DNA of 64,000 bases from Methylobacterium gnaphalii (GCF_007992215.1 NZ_BJZV01000002.1:1-64000), one strand, 5' to 3'; counted from the first letter of the stretch, positions 54,555-62,706 are shown. The notes: generated by a model from the letters alone, not told the origin. Translations and numbers: made by a program.

Positions 54555-54718
54555 CGGCGCGTATCGACCAAATCATCCGGCATGGCCTGCTCTGGAACAG
54601 GAGTTGGCCGTTCAGCCTGCCGCCAGACCAGCTCTCCGCCGGCGACCTCGCGTACATCGAGGCAAGGATGGCGGGGCTCGCGGCCGAGGCTGACCGCCGC
54701 GGTGATGATGACGACTGA
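54231..54718 (+). CDS. tail chaperone extended form by -1 frameshift
   Basis: Slippage at 54530-54536 (TTTTTTC) would continue the product as QPGGGLTARIDQIIRHGLLW, then NRSWPFSLPPDQLSAGDLAY and IEARMAGLAAEADRRGDDDD, ending at 54718. The extension resembles the short GpE+E'-type tail proteins, with a Trp-x-x-x-Trp pattern and an acidic end. It has no start of its own with a ribosome site, which favours frameshifting over independent translation. Confidence 0.7.
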
Positions 54719-54765
54719 CCTGGCGAGCGCCGGCAGCCCTCCCCACTAACTGAGACGGATCGATC

Positions 54766-56955
54766 GTGTCCGACGATACCCTACGCCTTGTCGCCAAACT
54801 CGACGACCAGGTCACTGGCCCGCTCGGCAAAGTCGAGGGCGCGCTCAAGCGCACCAGCAACCAGGGCCGCGACGGCGCTGCGGCGATGCGCAAGGAGTGG
54901 GAGGGGTTCCGAGCGGTGCTGGGAACCACGAACACGGCGATCTCCGGAATGGCAGCTCCGCTGTCCGCGCTCGGCCTCGCCGGCGGCGGTGCTGCGCTGT
55001 CACTGGCGGCGGCTGGCAGCGCGTTGCGGGACTTCTCCAAGAGCACGCAGTCGCTAGAAATCCTGTCTAAGCAGACCGGCTTGACCGTCGAGAGCCTACG
55101 CGCCCTGGAAAACATGGGTGGCCGCGTCGGCATTGCCGGCACCACGATGCTTAGTGCGGCCGATAATTTTTCCCGTGCGGCGGCCCAGCTTAAGCGCGGG
55201 TACAGCGAAGCCATCCAGTCGCTGCCCAACATGAATTTGCGCTGGCTGTTGGACGATTTGAGGAGCGCCAAGTCTGCCGAAGAGATGATGAACAAACTCT
55301 TCGAAGGGCTTCCGAAAATCAGCAACATCGAAGCGCGCCGTCGTGTTTTGACGATGTTCTTCGGCACCGAAGATATCGACCGTATCATACAGGAATACGG
55401 GAACGATGCTGCAAAAAAGCTGCAAGAAATACGCGGGCAGGTCGGGACGATCGGTCCCGAGGCACAAAAGGCTGCGCGAGAATTTGAGGATATGGTGGGG
55501 CGGTGGGATGCCGCGCTCGGAAAAGCCAAGATCTGGGCCTTAACGCCGTTGCTCGAGGGCGCCGTCAAGACGATGGGCGGTATCGCCGACGCGGCTGAGA
55601 AGCTTCGATCCGGTCATCCGCTCGACGCATTGAAAGCGCTCGATCAGGCAACGGATCTCGGCTTCGGCTCGATTGGTAAGGCGCCCGCCGCAGTATCGCG
55701 TGAGAAGCTCGAAGGTCGGCGCAGCCAGGTCCAGCGGCAGCTCGAGCTGCTCGAGGCTGGCCCCCGCAGCAGCGAATACCAACGCAAGCATGACCGGATG
55801 GTCGACGAGCTCAAGCGGGTCGCCGACGAGCTCCAGAAACTTCGCGAACAAGGCGGGGCCAGTGTCAGCCCGTCCAGCTTTGACGGATCAGACGGCGTGA
55901 AGTCTCTGATCCAGAAAGCCGCATACGGCGGGTCGCCTTTCGTCGGCGGCGGCTATGGTGGCAGCTCCGGGTCGGTTTTTGGCCGAGGCGGTACATCCCG
56001 CGCTTCGAGATCATCTGACGCCCCCGAGAACGGCGGCGGCTTTCAAGGAATCCCGTTTGGGAGCAGCAGCGCGGGCGCGACCGGTGGCCAGACCACGGCC
56101 AACACGCCGCGTGGAACAGGCCGAGGAAATTCGCGGGCGGCCCGCACCGGCGACATGATGGCCTACGCGATGGATCAGCTTCGTCGTGAAGGCGTACCGG
56201 AAGCGAACCTGAGGCAGGCCGCGGCCCATCTCGTCGGCCAGGCCACGATGGAGTCGGGGCTCGATCCGAACAAGACACATGACGGCGGTACCGGATACGG
56301 CATCTATGGCGCGCGCGACCCAAAAGGCTGGGGCGACTACAAGGGTGCTCGCCGGTCGCATATGGTGAAGTGGCTGGAGAAAAACGGCTACGCCCGCAAC
56401 TCGGCCGAGGGGCAGATGCGCTACATGGCGCACGAAGCCATGTCCGGCAGTTATCCGAACACCAAGCGCATTTTGATGAGCGGTGGTGGCGCCGAGCATA
56501 CGAACACGATCACCAGGGAGTTCGAAGGCCCTGCCGTCATCAATCATCGCGCAGGCGCCGTGCAGAACGCCATGCGGGTCGGCCCTACGCAGCAGGGACC
56601 CACGGCCTCAGGCGACGATGGCGGCTTCTTCCCCAACGGCGCGCCGCGCGTGCTCAAGCCCAAATCCATGGCCGGCGACAAAAGCGTCCCTGGTCACGTG
56701 ATGGGCGATGGCTTCGAGCAGACCAAGCCATGGTCGACTGACCCCGGCGCCAGCCTGATGAAGCGCTTCTACGGCTCCGGTACCCCGAGTGGGGGAGCGC
56801 CGACAGCGGGGTCGGATGCCTCTGGCGGCCAGGGTACCCTGCATATCAAGCTCGAGGGCGCATCCCCGGGCACCAGGATTTCGCACGACATGGACGGCCT
56901 GTTTCGCGGCGTCACCGTCTCGCGCCACCGATCGTCCGAGATGTCCAACCTCTAG
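54766..56955 (+). CDS. tail tape-measure protein with lysozyme-like domain
   Basis: A 729-residue protein starting at GTG 54766. The N-terminal half is the tape-measure part: KLDDQVTGPLGKVEGALKRTS, a hydrophobic stretch with Ala/Gly repeats at about 65-90, then long helices. The middle (about 370-460) is Gly/Ser-rich linker. The C-terminal part (about 465-600: YAMDQLRREGVPEANLRQAAAHLVGQATMESGL followed by GYGIYGARD) matches the phage tail-tip lysozyme type, expected to open peptidoglycan during injection. The helical part is short, implying a short tail if the length rule holds. Confidence 0.85.
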   Translation: MSDDTLRLVAKLDDQVTGPLGKVEGALKRTSNQGRDGAAAMRKEWEGFRAVLGTTNTAISGMAAPLSALGLAGGGAALSLAAAGSALRDFSKSTQSLEILSKQTGLTVESLRALENMGGRVGIAGTTMLSAADNFSRAAAQLKRGYSEAIQSLPNMNLRWLLDDLRSAKSAEEMMNKLFEGLPKISNIEARRRVLTMFFGTEDIDRIIQEYGNDAAKKLQEIRGQVGTIGPEAQKAAREFEDMVGRWDAALGKAKIWALTPLLEGAVKTMGGIADAAEKLRSGHPLDALKALDQATDLGFGSIGKAPAAVSREKLEGRRSQVQRQLELLEAGPRSSEYQRKHDRMVDELKRVADELQKLREQGGASVSPSSFDGSDGVKSLIQKAAYGGSPFVGGGYGGSSGSVFGRGGTSRASRSSDAPENGGGFQGIPFGSSSAGATGGQTTANTPRGTGRGNSRAARTGDMMAYAMDQLRREGVPEANLRQAAAHLVGQATMESGLDPNKTHDGGTGYGIYGARDPKGWGDYKGARRSHMVKWLEKNGYARNSAEGQMRYMAHEAMSGSYPNTKRILMSGGGAEHTNTITREFEGPAVINHRAGAVQNAMRVGPTQQGPTASGDDGGFFPNGAPRVLKPKSMAGDKSVPGHVMGDGFEQTKPWSTDPGASLMKRFYGSGTPSGGAPTAGSDASGGQGTLHIKLEGASPGTRISHDMDGLFRGVTVSRHRSSEMSNL

Positions 56956-56966
56956 GCCAAGCTGCG

Positions 56967-58076
56967 ATGCCCGATCCCGATCTCGTCTGCCAGGTCTACG
57001 CGGCCGGCGGCATCTTCTCGAACTGGCTGACCGTCGCGGTATCCTACACCTGCGATGATACCGAGCCGCTTCGCCACTTCGCCTTGAGCTGCGCCGAGCC
57101 GAGCGCCGCCAAAGCCGCGCTCAAACTCGTCCCGGGCGATCGCGTCAACATCGATCTCGCCGGCCGCCGCGTCATCGAGAACGGGTTCATCAAGATCCGG
57201 CAGGTCGGCTACGATGCCAACCGGCACGGCGTACAGATCACCGGCCTCTCAGCCGCGGGAAACATCCAGCAGGCGAGCGCCGATCCGGGCCAGTATCGAG
57301 GCTATGCCTTCGACGCGATCGCCAGGAAGGTGGCGCAGAAGTACGGTGTCAGCTTCCGGATGGTGAACCCGCCAGACGGTGCCAACCTGCCGTTCCCCAA
57401 CGTCATTCCGTCCCATGGAGAAACGGACTGGCATTTCCTGAGACGCCTCGCACGTGCCCGCGGGATCATCCTCACGGCCGCGGCAAACGGCGACCTCGTC
57501 GGCGGCGTGCCCGATGGCGGCTCCGGCGCTACCTTGGAAGAGGGCCGCAACATCCTCTCCTGCAACTGCTACATCGAGCAGCCTTGGATGGATAAATTGC
57601 TGGGCGTTGCACAGACGCCTGGCTCGGACGGGATGTCCGGCCGGACGGCGGCCGAGGTCGCATCGACGGCACAGATTAATGGCGGACCTGGCAGTGGTCT
57701 GACGGCTCGGGTTCTCGCTGATCAGCCTCTCAACCCGCAGGAAAATAAGATCGCGACCGACGCATATGCGCAGCAGATCCTGCTCGACACGCTGCGTTGC
57801 ACGGTGACGCACCACGGCTGGTTCAAGCCCGGCACGACGGATCTCTGGGAGCTCGGTGACAAGGTAACCGTTCGCTCTCCGATGGCCTTCGGCCGCGTCG
57901 ACACCCAGCAGCTGCGGGTGTGGTCGGTTACCTGTTCGCAGACCCCCGAAGGCCAGACCACGACCAGCGTGCAGCTCGTCAGCGAGCCCGTTTTCCAGCG
58001 CAAATATCCGGACGGCCAAGCCGGCGATCCGTTCGGACAAAGCGCCAAAGCCGCGTCCATTCAGATGCCGGCATAA
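56967..58076 (+). CDS. baseplate hub protein (Mu gp44/gpP or P2 gpD-like)
   Basis: A 369-residue protein of the phage late-control D / Mu P hub family. The early barrel is VAVSYTCDDTEPLRHFALSC, then LVPGDRVNIDLAGRRVIENGFI. The later segment SHGETDWHFLRRLARARGIILTAAANGDLVGG is the family core. It begins 11 bp after the tape-measure gene. In complete phages spike, wedge and fibre genes would follow; here a terminator follows instead. Confidence 0.85.
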   Translation: MPDPDLVCQVYAAGGIFSNWLTVAVSYTCDDTEPLRHFALSCAEPSAAKAALKLVPGDRVNIDLAGRRVIENGFIKIRQVGYDANRHGVQITGLSAAGNIQQASADPGQYRGYAFDAIARKVAQKYGVSFRMVNPPDGANLPFPNVIPSHGETDWHFLRRLARARGIILTAAANGDLVGGVPDGGSGATLEEGRNILSCNCYIEQPWMDKLLGVAQTPGSDGMSGRTAAEVASTAQINGGPGSGLTARVLADQPLNPQENKIATDAYAQQILLDTLRCTVTHHGWFKPGTTDLWELGDKVTVRSPMAFGRVDTQQLRVWSVTCSQTPEGQTTTSVQLVSEPVFQRKYPDGQAGDPFGQSAKAASIQMPA

Positions 58077-58108
58077 AAGATATCGCTTATCCCTTCACGT
58101 CCGATCAG

Positions 58109-58144
58109 CGCCCCGAGACTCAGGTCTCGGGGCGATTTCTTGTT
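58109..58144 (+). terminator. Rho-independent terminator after the hub gene
   Basis: The stem CGCCCCGAGA (58109-58118) pairs with TCTCGGGGCG (58125-58134), followed by a T-rich tail. It ends the tail module and separates it from the convergent AT-rich operon. Confidence 0.85.
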
Positions 58145-58188
58145 CTGAGGCAACTTGCTCCGCTGATCCAACTCATCGCCCGGTGATT

Positions 58189-59322
58189 TTATCCCGCTTT
58201 TTGCAATACAAGGATCAGCTCTCTTTTGGTGGCAGCACCAGACTTGCGGGAACGTCTGACATCCGGAATGTTATCTTGAATAACATGTTCCAAACGTAAA
58301 TCTGGATGTTGCTTAAGGAGCCTCTGATAGAGCCGCTCAGCCGGATGGCTCGTCATACGTTTGCGCGACACTGTTTCGCCAACGACTAATATACAACGGC
58401 CGCCAGACCGTAAAAATTTGAAGGCATTGTCGGCAAATGCCGCGGTCATATCATCGAACCTGTTGGCTTTGTCAGTTGGCTCGGGCGAGTAATTTTGTGT
58501 ATTGCGGTCAAGAAACCACATTCTGAGCCGGTTGTCGCGAATGTAATCGAGCGCGTTCATGTAGGGCGGGCTCGTAACAATAGCATCAACTTCTCGGTCA
58601 AGCTTCAGCTTTTCAACGCTAATTTGCTCTATAGTGATCACGTTATCACGATTTGCCGGTTCAAGATCTCTGTAGGTTCGAGTAATCTTTGCAGAAAGCC
58701 TTGGCTCTAAATCTCGTTCAGTGTACATATCTGGGAATTCTTCGCGCGAGTACTTGCGGTCGCGAAGGTAAGGCACGAGATGGCTGCTTGGATAAGATAA
58801 AAATCCTGGCCGCTGATGATGAAGCACGCTTAGCAAACATGCTAACAGAAAGTTATCTGACCTTTCGATGCACTCGTCGCAAAACCTCAGAGCATTCTGA
58901 AGTGTTTCCGGATGAAAAAATTTACGTACCCATTCGGGTATCTGGCTCTCGTCGTAACGCATACGGCGCTTAGAAGCATCAAGTGTCTGCTTCAATCGCT
59001 CGTTTGCTAAAATAAGCGTTCTAGGCGCTTCGAGTTTGGCGCGCGTCAAATTTATTGCGTACGGGTTACTGTCAAATGCCAAAACTTTTCGACCTAATAG
59101 CGCCGCTTCTAAGGGTATCGTTCCAGACCCAGCGAAGCAGTCAAGAATTGTATCGCCTCTGTTGGTAAAGTTACTTAGCAAATGACGGGCTATATTCGGT
59201 TTTAACTTGCCGATATAAGGCGCAAGCTGATGCAGCTTGCAATCTGTCTGCAAGGCCGACTGCTGCCAAGAGGACGGCGCTAGTTCAACGTGGGAGAAGA
59301 TCTGGCTACTCACGGCTACCAC
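58189..59322 (-). CDS. DNA methyltransferase (TSPPY type), third gene of candidate defence operon
   Basis: A 377-residue SAM-dependent DNA methyltransferase. Motif I is TILDCFAGSGTIPLEAALLG (residues about 58-77), and the catalytic motif IV is TSPPYMNALDY (250-260), a form common among N4-cytosine and some N6-adenine enzymes. The segment before motif I (GKLKPNIARHLLSNFTNRGD) is typical of SPPY enzymes. There is no fused restriction domain. The frame opens at GTG 59322, overlapping the SIR2 stop by 7 bp; GTG 59313 is the alternative. Composition is much more AT-rich than the chromosome. A self-protection or signalling role is inference. Confidence 0.9.
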   Translation of the reverse strand: MVAVSSQIFSHVELAPSSWQQSALQTDCKLHQLAPYIGKLKPNIARHLLSNFTNRGDTILDCFAGSGTIPLEAALLGRKVLAFDSNPYAINLTRAKLEAPRTLILANERLKQTLDASKRRMRYDESQIPEWVRKFFHPETLQNALRFCDECIERSDNFLLACLLSVLHHQRPGFLSYPSSHLVPYLRDRKYSREEFPDMYTERDLEPRLSAKITRTYRDLEPANRDNVITIEQISVEKLKLDREVDAIVTSPPYMNALDYIRDNRLRMWFLDRNTQNYSPEPTDKANRFDDMTAAFADNAFKFLRSGGRCILVVGETVSRKRMTSHPAERLYQRLLKQHPDLRLEHVIQDNIPDVRRSRKSGAATKRELILVLQKAG

Positions 59323-60188
59323 CCTGCCGTTGCTGCGATTTCTTCGCGAGCAACCTCCACCTTGGTCACCAAAGCGGCCACTGAGTCCGCTAAGGCTTGA
59401 TGGTGGCTTGATGGATCATACAGCAGCGCACTCAAATTCATCGTCTCCTCCAGGACACGAAGGGATCCAGCGCGGGCTGCATCCTCGGGCATTACGATGT
59501 AATGGGGTCGTGTGCCCTCAAATCGATACGCGTGGTCTTCAAGTAATAGTTGTATATCTGGATCGCGCATCGATGCGCCGAGAAACACAAAGGTGTGTGT
59601 AACAAAAAGTCCGCGCATCAGCTGATAAAAATGGCCGTAATCACGCCGCGCCAGCGCATATTGAGATCTTGTGAAAATAGTCTGTTCAGGTGAGTCAATC
59701 GTACCGTGAATTTTGAGCACAACACGATCCTGCCGCCTGAAAACATCAGCCACATCTCTGTCATAATAGTTTTTGACTAAGACGGTGTTGTCTTGAAGTG
59801 CATTTGCCCTGTTTTCATATAGTTTGTCGAAATTGGTGGTCATAACTAATCTCGAATCCACTCGAGACAGATCGTCATGAATTTTTGCGGGGCGATATCC
59901 GTTACTCAGGAACTCCCGCAAAATCTCCGTCCGAAAAACTGATCCTGACAAATGCTTGCGGGCGAGTTCGCAAGCTGTAAGCATGTCGCCTTCCGTAATA
60001 CAGGCTTCTACTTCGCGTTTATGACCTATATTTGTTATCAGAGACGCAAGATGACTTAGAAAATCTATCCATCCGCGGGGATGCTGACCTTGCGCATTTG
60101 CGGCATTGCGAGATACCCCAGCTCCTAGAAACAATACAGATTGTCTAGCCGCGATGTCCCGGACCAAATCTTCCGGCCAACTAATCAT
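59316..60188 (-). CDS. SIR2-domain protein, candidate NAD-hydrolysing effector
   Basis: A 290-residue protein consisting almost entirely of a SIR2-like domain: FLGAGVSRNAA (NAD-binding GAG, residues 20-30), MTTNFDKLYE with Asn119, LKIHGTID with His161, and FLGASMRDPDIQLLL (202-215). These motifs match the SIR2_2 group, which in ThsA, DSR and SIR2-associated Argonaute systems degrades NAD on phage infection. No other domain is visible. Its ATG overlaps the end of the ParA-like gene by 8 bp. Confidence 0.9.
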   Translation of the reverse strand: MISWPEDLVRDIAARQSVLFLGAGVSRNAANAQGQHPRGWIDFLSHLASLITNIGHKREVEACITEGDMLTACELARKHLSGSVFRTEILREFLSNGYRPAKIHDDLSRVDSRLVMTTNFDKLYENRANALQDNTVLVKNYYDRDVADVFRRQDRVVLKIHGTIDSPEQTIFTRSQYALARRDYGHFYQLMRGLFVTHTFVFLGASMRDPDIQLLLEDHAYRFEGTRPHYIVMPEDAARAGSLRVLEETMNLSALLYDPSSHHQALADSVAALVTKVEVAREEIAATAGW

Positions 60189-61245
60189 TTCGAAGCTCCG
60201 CGCTCCGGCGAAGATTTTTCATTAATGTTTCTGCTAGTGCTTTGATGAAATCTTTGTATTGAGCCTGTTGCTGAAACTGGCCGCCCGACAATCCATCGGC
60301 TCGGGTAAGTTTATGGATCGGGGCATGCGCTGTTTGCGCAAGCGGGACCAAGCTGAACATGTGTGGCACATCGCCGAGATGGACGTCATCGTTATTTAAA
60401 GGCGCAGCGATGAACTGGCCCAAGCTCCTGGCTATCTCTTCTGGTATCTGAGCTAGTATTTTTTCGTATGCCCCAGTAGCGCGTTTTTCATTTCTAATTG
60501 TCTTAGTTATATATTGTTGGACCGTATACCCGGCAAAGCGAGCCATCTTTGATGCGTCAGGTCTAATTTCTTTGCCGAAATCTTTAGTAACGTCGCCATG
60601 CATAGTTTTCATCCTTGCATAGGCGTCGTTGTAATTATTTTGCCACTGCTTGATCCATTCCGCTATGTTGTCGATGCCGATCAAGCTAAATATATCGCAG
60701 CCCATTGGCGCCATGAAGCAATCAACGCCAATAAGTATCGATCGATTTAGTGCTCCAAGACTTGGGCCTACGTCATAAATAACTAGATCATATTGTTGTT
60801 TAATATGGCTTAGAAGTTGAGTATTCCAGTTCGATACTCGTGCTCCGCCAAGGTCTCCCCCTAAGAAAAGGCTCCAGTTCGTGCTCAAACGATCTTCGAT
60901 AAGCGCAACATGTGGATGCCCAGGCAGTACAGAAATACCAAACCGGTTCGATTCCGGCCCGGCAATCTTGTGAGACGTTTCAAGGGATGCATCGCCTCTC
61001 AACAGAGGAAGCAGAACTTGTTTTAGCGAATCGATTCCCGAAGAATTAGTAGTCGACCCGTATAGATTCTCAGTGGTTTCGTCTGGCAAGACTAATTGTG
61101 TGGCGTTACATTGCGGGTCTGCATCGACGAGTAGTACTGTTATGTTCTGTGTCTCGGAAAGGTAAGATGCAATATTGCATGCAAGCGTCGTTTTTCCGAC
61201 GCCTCCTTTATTGTTGAAGAAACATAGACTGCCAAGCGCGGGCAT
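60181..61245 (-). CDS. ParA/MinD-like ATPase, first gene of candidate defence operon
   Basis: A 354-residue deviant-Walker ATPase. Walker A is NNKGGVGKTTLACNIASYL with the signature lysine 13, A' is LLVDADPQCNATQ, and Walker B is YDLVIYDVGPSLGALNRSIL. ATG 61245 fits the family N-terminus; the frame open to 61353 runs through the operator dyads. The C-terminal 150 residues (from about 200) are longer than in minimal ParA. There is no ParB partner, and no partition site is apparent apart from the dyads upstream. Linkage to SIR2 and a methylase suggests sensing or switching rather than plasmid partition. Confidence 0.88.
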   Translation of the reverse strand: MPALGSLCFFNNKGGVGKTTLACNIASYLSETQNITVLLVDADPQCNATQLVLPDETTENLYGSTTNSSGIDSLKQVLLPLLRGDASLETSHKIAGPESNRFGISVLPGHPHVALIEDRLSTNWSLFLGGDLGGARVSNWNTQLLSHIKQQYDLVIYDVGPSLGALNRSILIGVDCFMAPMGCDIFSLIGIDNIAEWIKQWQNNYNDAYARMKTMHGDVTKDFGKEIRPDASKMARFAGYTVQQYITKTIRNEKRATGAYEKILAQIPEEIARSLGQFIAAPLNNDDVHLGDVPHMFSLVPLAQTAHAPIHKLTRADGLSGGQFQQQAQYKDFIKALAETLMKNLRRSAELRND

Positions 61246-61271
61246 GGATGGTTTGGCTCCGGTTCGCGCAT

Positions 61272-61370
61272 TCACAAACGTGAGCACACATGCCCACAGC
61301 CGAGCCACGTCACACAAGTGACGTAAGAGCGCTTGAGCGGTGTTTTTTACCACAAGTCACAAAAAGTGAG
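61272..61370. promoter_or_regulatory. three GTCAC-type dyads upstream of the ParA-SIR2-methylase operon
   Basis: TCAC-AAAC-GTGA (61272-61283), ACGTCAC-ACAA-GTGACGT (61307-61324) and GTCAC-AAAAA-GTGAG (61356-61370) are short inverted repeats of one pattern within 100 bp. The nearest is 27 bp from the ATG at 61245. They could be operators for autoregulation or centromere-like sites for the ParA-type ATPase. Confidence 0.6.
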
Positions 61371-61751
61371 CCGTCGACGGCCGTGCGTCGCGGTGGTTCG
61401 CCTAGGAGCTCAACGAAGGTCTCCTGGGAAGTAGCCGAGACATGTGGCTCGCGCAGTCGGTGATTGCATCGATTGGGAACGCGTGTTGAAGGATCAGCGC
61501 GCTGGCACGGCTTCGCAAGCTGCCGTCGAGCGGGTTGAACAATGCTAACCCGTTGCGTCTGGCGTCGGGTCACCGGCAACAACATCGCGGAACCCTTCAC
61601 GAACGATGCGATGATGCGGACCGCGCATGAGCCTGTCAGTTGAGCGCCGTCGCGGGTGCGGGCGGAGGCGAAAATAACCCTTGCGCGTCAATGGGTGCTC
61701 GAAGAGCGGGTGCGGGAGGCAGGTGCCTGAACTTGCTCCGCTATTTTACAT
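61371..61751. other. right end of the element, no supported gene
   Basis: About 380 bp between the operon's upstream dyads and the right attachment repeat. The only frames (for example 61310-61600, minus) are Arg/Thr-rich and unconvincing. It presumably holds integrase arm-binding sites and the defence promoter, but no clear repeats stand out. Confidence 0.45.
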
Positions 61752-61766
61752 CTGCTCGGGGAGCCA
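61752..61766 (+). other. attR core (15-bp direct repeat)
   Basis: CTGCTCGGGGAGCCA, identical to the last 15 nt of tRNA-Asn at 43599-43613. No tRNA body precedes it, so this is a target-end duplication and marks the right boundary. Confidence 0.85.
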
Positions 61767-61959
61767 ATCCTTCTTCGAACAATCGACATTGTGCCGGACA
61801 GCCCGACGCACGCGGCGAAGGCAGGCGGCTGCGTTGCAATCGGTGTCGCGGCGTTGCTTCAGCCGAGTTCGACCGGCCGAAGATTCGCCGCAAAACCAGA
61901 TCCAAGTCCGATGCTGGAAAGACCGAGAGGCGCTCCCGGTTTGAAGGCAAGGTAAGATT

Positions 61960-62262
61960 ATGAAAAAGACGATCGCGACGGCCCTGATCTTCGGGAGCCT
62001 CACGGTTCTCGCGCCGGCGGCACACGCTCGCGACGGTATCAGTGCCGGCGGTGCCGCAGCCCTCGGCGTGCTCGGCGGCCTAGCCGTCGGCGGTGCCATC
62101 GCCGCGTCGAACGACGCCTATTATCCCGGACGGCCGGTCTATCGTGCGCCCCGTCCCGTCTATGTCGAGGAAGATGTCGGCCCGGTCTGCCACTTCGAGC
62201 GTCGCCGCATCATCGATCCCTACGGCGACGTCTATTTCCGCCGAGTCCGCGTCTGCGAATGA
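61960..62262 (+). CDS. small secreted protein
   Basis: A 100-residue protein with a signal peptide (MKKTIATALIFGSLTVLAPA, cleaved after AHA), a Gly/Ala-rich hydrophobic stretch (AGGAAALGVLGGLAVGGAIAAS) and a C-terminal part with two cysteines (VCHFERRRIIDPYGDVYFRRVRVC). Similar small envelope proteins are common in Methylobacterium; their function is unknown. It has its own terminator and is the first chromosomal gene after the element. Confidence 0.75.
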   Translation: MKKTIATALIFGSLTVLAPAAHARDGISAGGAAALGVLGGLAVGGAIAASNDAYYPGRPVYRAPRPVYVEEDVGPVCHFERRRIIDPYGDVYFRRVRVCE

Positions 62263-62284
62263 GTCAGCTTTCTTGAGTGCGATG

Positions 62285-62317
62285 GCCCGGCCGGCACCCG
62301 CCGAGCCGGGCTTTTTT
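62285..62317 (+). terminator. Rho-independent terminator
   Basis: The stem GCCCGGC (62285-62291) pairs with GCCGGGC (62305-62311) and is followed by six T. It lies just after the small secreted protein gene. Confidence 0.88.
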
Positions 62318-62448
62318 GTGCGCGTTCACCGGCATTGCCTTTGACGGACGCCGCTTACCGGTCGCTCAAGGCGAACCGGCTCTGGCCTGCTGGGTTTCCG
62401 TTGGTAAGCCGAGGGCTGCCAGGCCCGCTACCATTAGAGGAGCCATCC

Positions 62449-62646
62449 TTGACCCAGCCCAAGACTGATACCGTGAGGCGCACCGAGGACGGAGACACGA
62501 ATGTCGAGCAGCAGCATCCTGGGCTGCACACCCCCGTCCGCAGCGGGCCGCAGAAGGTCCAGAGCGACCGGGCCCTAGAGGCTGATCGGAACGTCACCGT
62601 GCCCCGATCGAAGCCTGCCGACGATGAGGGCAAGGATGACAGGTAG
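62449..62646 (+). CDS. small hydrophilic protein, TTG start
   Basis: A 65-residue, highly charged protein (TQPKTDTVRRTEDGDTNVEQ) without hydrophobic segments, probably disordered. The TTG at 62449 is supported by AGAGGA seven bases upstream; the longer frame from 62335 has no such site. No family is recognised. Confidence 0.55.
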   Translation: MTQPKTDTVRRTEDGDTNVEQQHPGLHTPVRSGPQKVQSDRALEADRNVTVPRSKPADDEGKDDR

Positions 62647-62706
62647 CCGCTGAGTCGTCGTACGGGCCGGCACGGTCGGTATGAGAACCTGCCGCGCCGG
62701 CTCAGA

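Larger units (their letters stand above)
43599..61766. mobile_element. tRNA-Asn-integrated phage satellite or remnant prophage
   Basis: An element of about 18.2 kb bounded by the direct repeat CTGCTCGGGGAGCCA. The integrase lies at the left end, next to the tRNA, pointing outward. It has its own repressor/antirepressor-type switch, a D5-type primase-helicase, an iteron cluster that looks like an origin, three recognisable tail genes, and an AT-rich defence-like operon against the right repeat. Capsid, portal, terminase, tail tube, sheath, fibres and lysis genes are not recognisable. Size and content fit a phage-inducible satellite, or a prophage that lost its morphogenesis genes but retained replication. 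Confidence 0.85.

Noticed and set aside
58189..59322. classical restriction-modification system
   Set aside because: No restriction endonuclease gene accompanies the methylase. The partners are a SIR2 protein and an ATPase, and the HNH nuclease at 35 kb is unlinked.
60181..61245. plasmid partition cassette (ParAB)
   Set aside because: No ParB-like gene is adjacent and the downstream genes are SIR2 and a methylase. The element is integrated at a tRNA, so simple plasmid partition does not account for the locus.
61310..61600. 96-residue minus frame upstream of the ParA-like gene
   Set aside because: Arg/Thr/Gln-rich, no ribosome site, and it overlaps the dyad region; probably non-coding.
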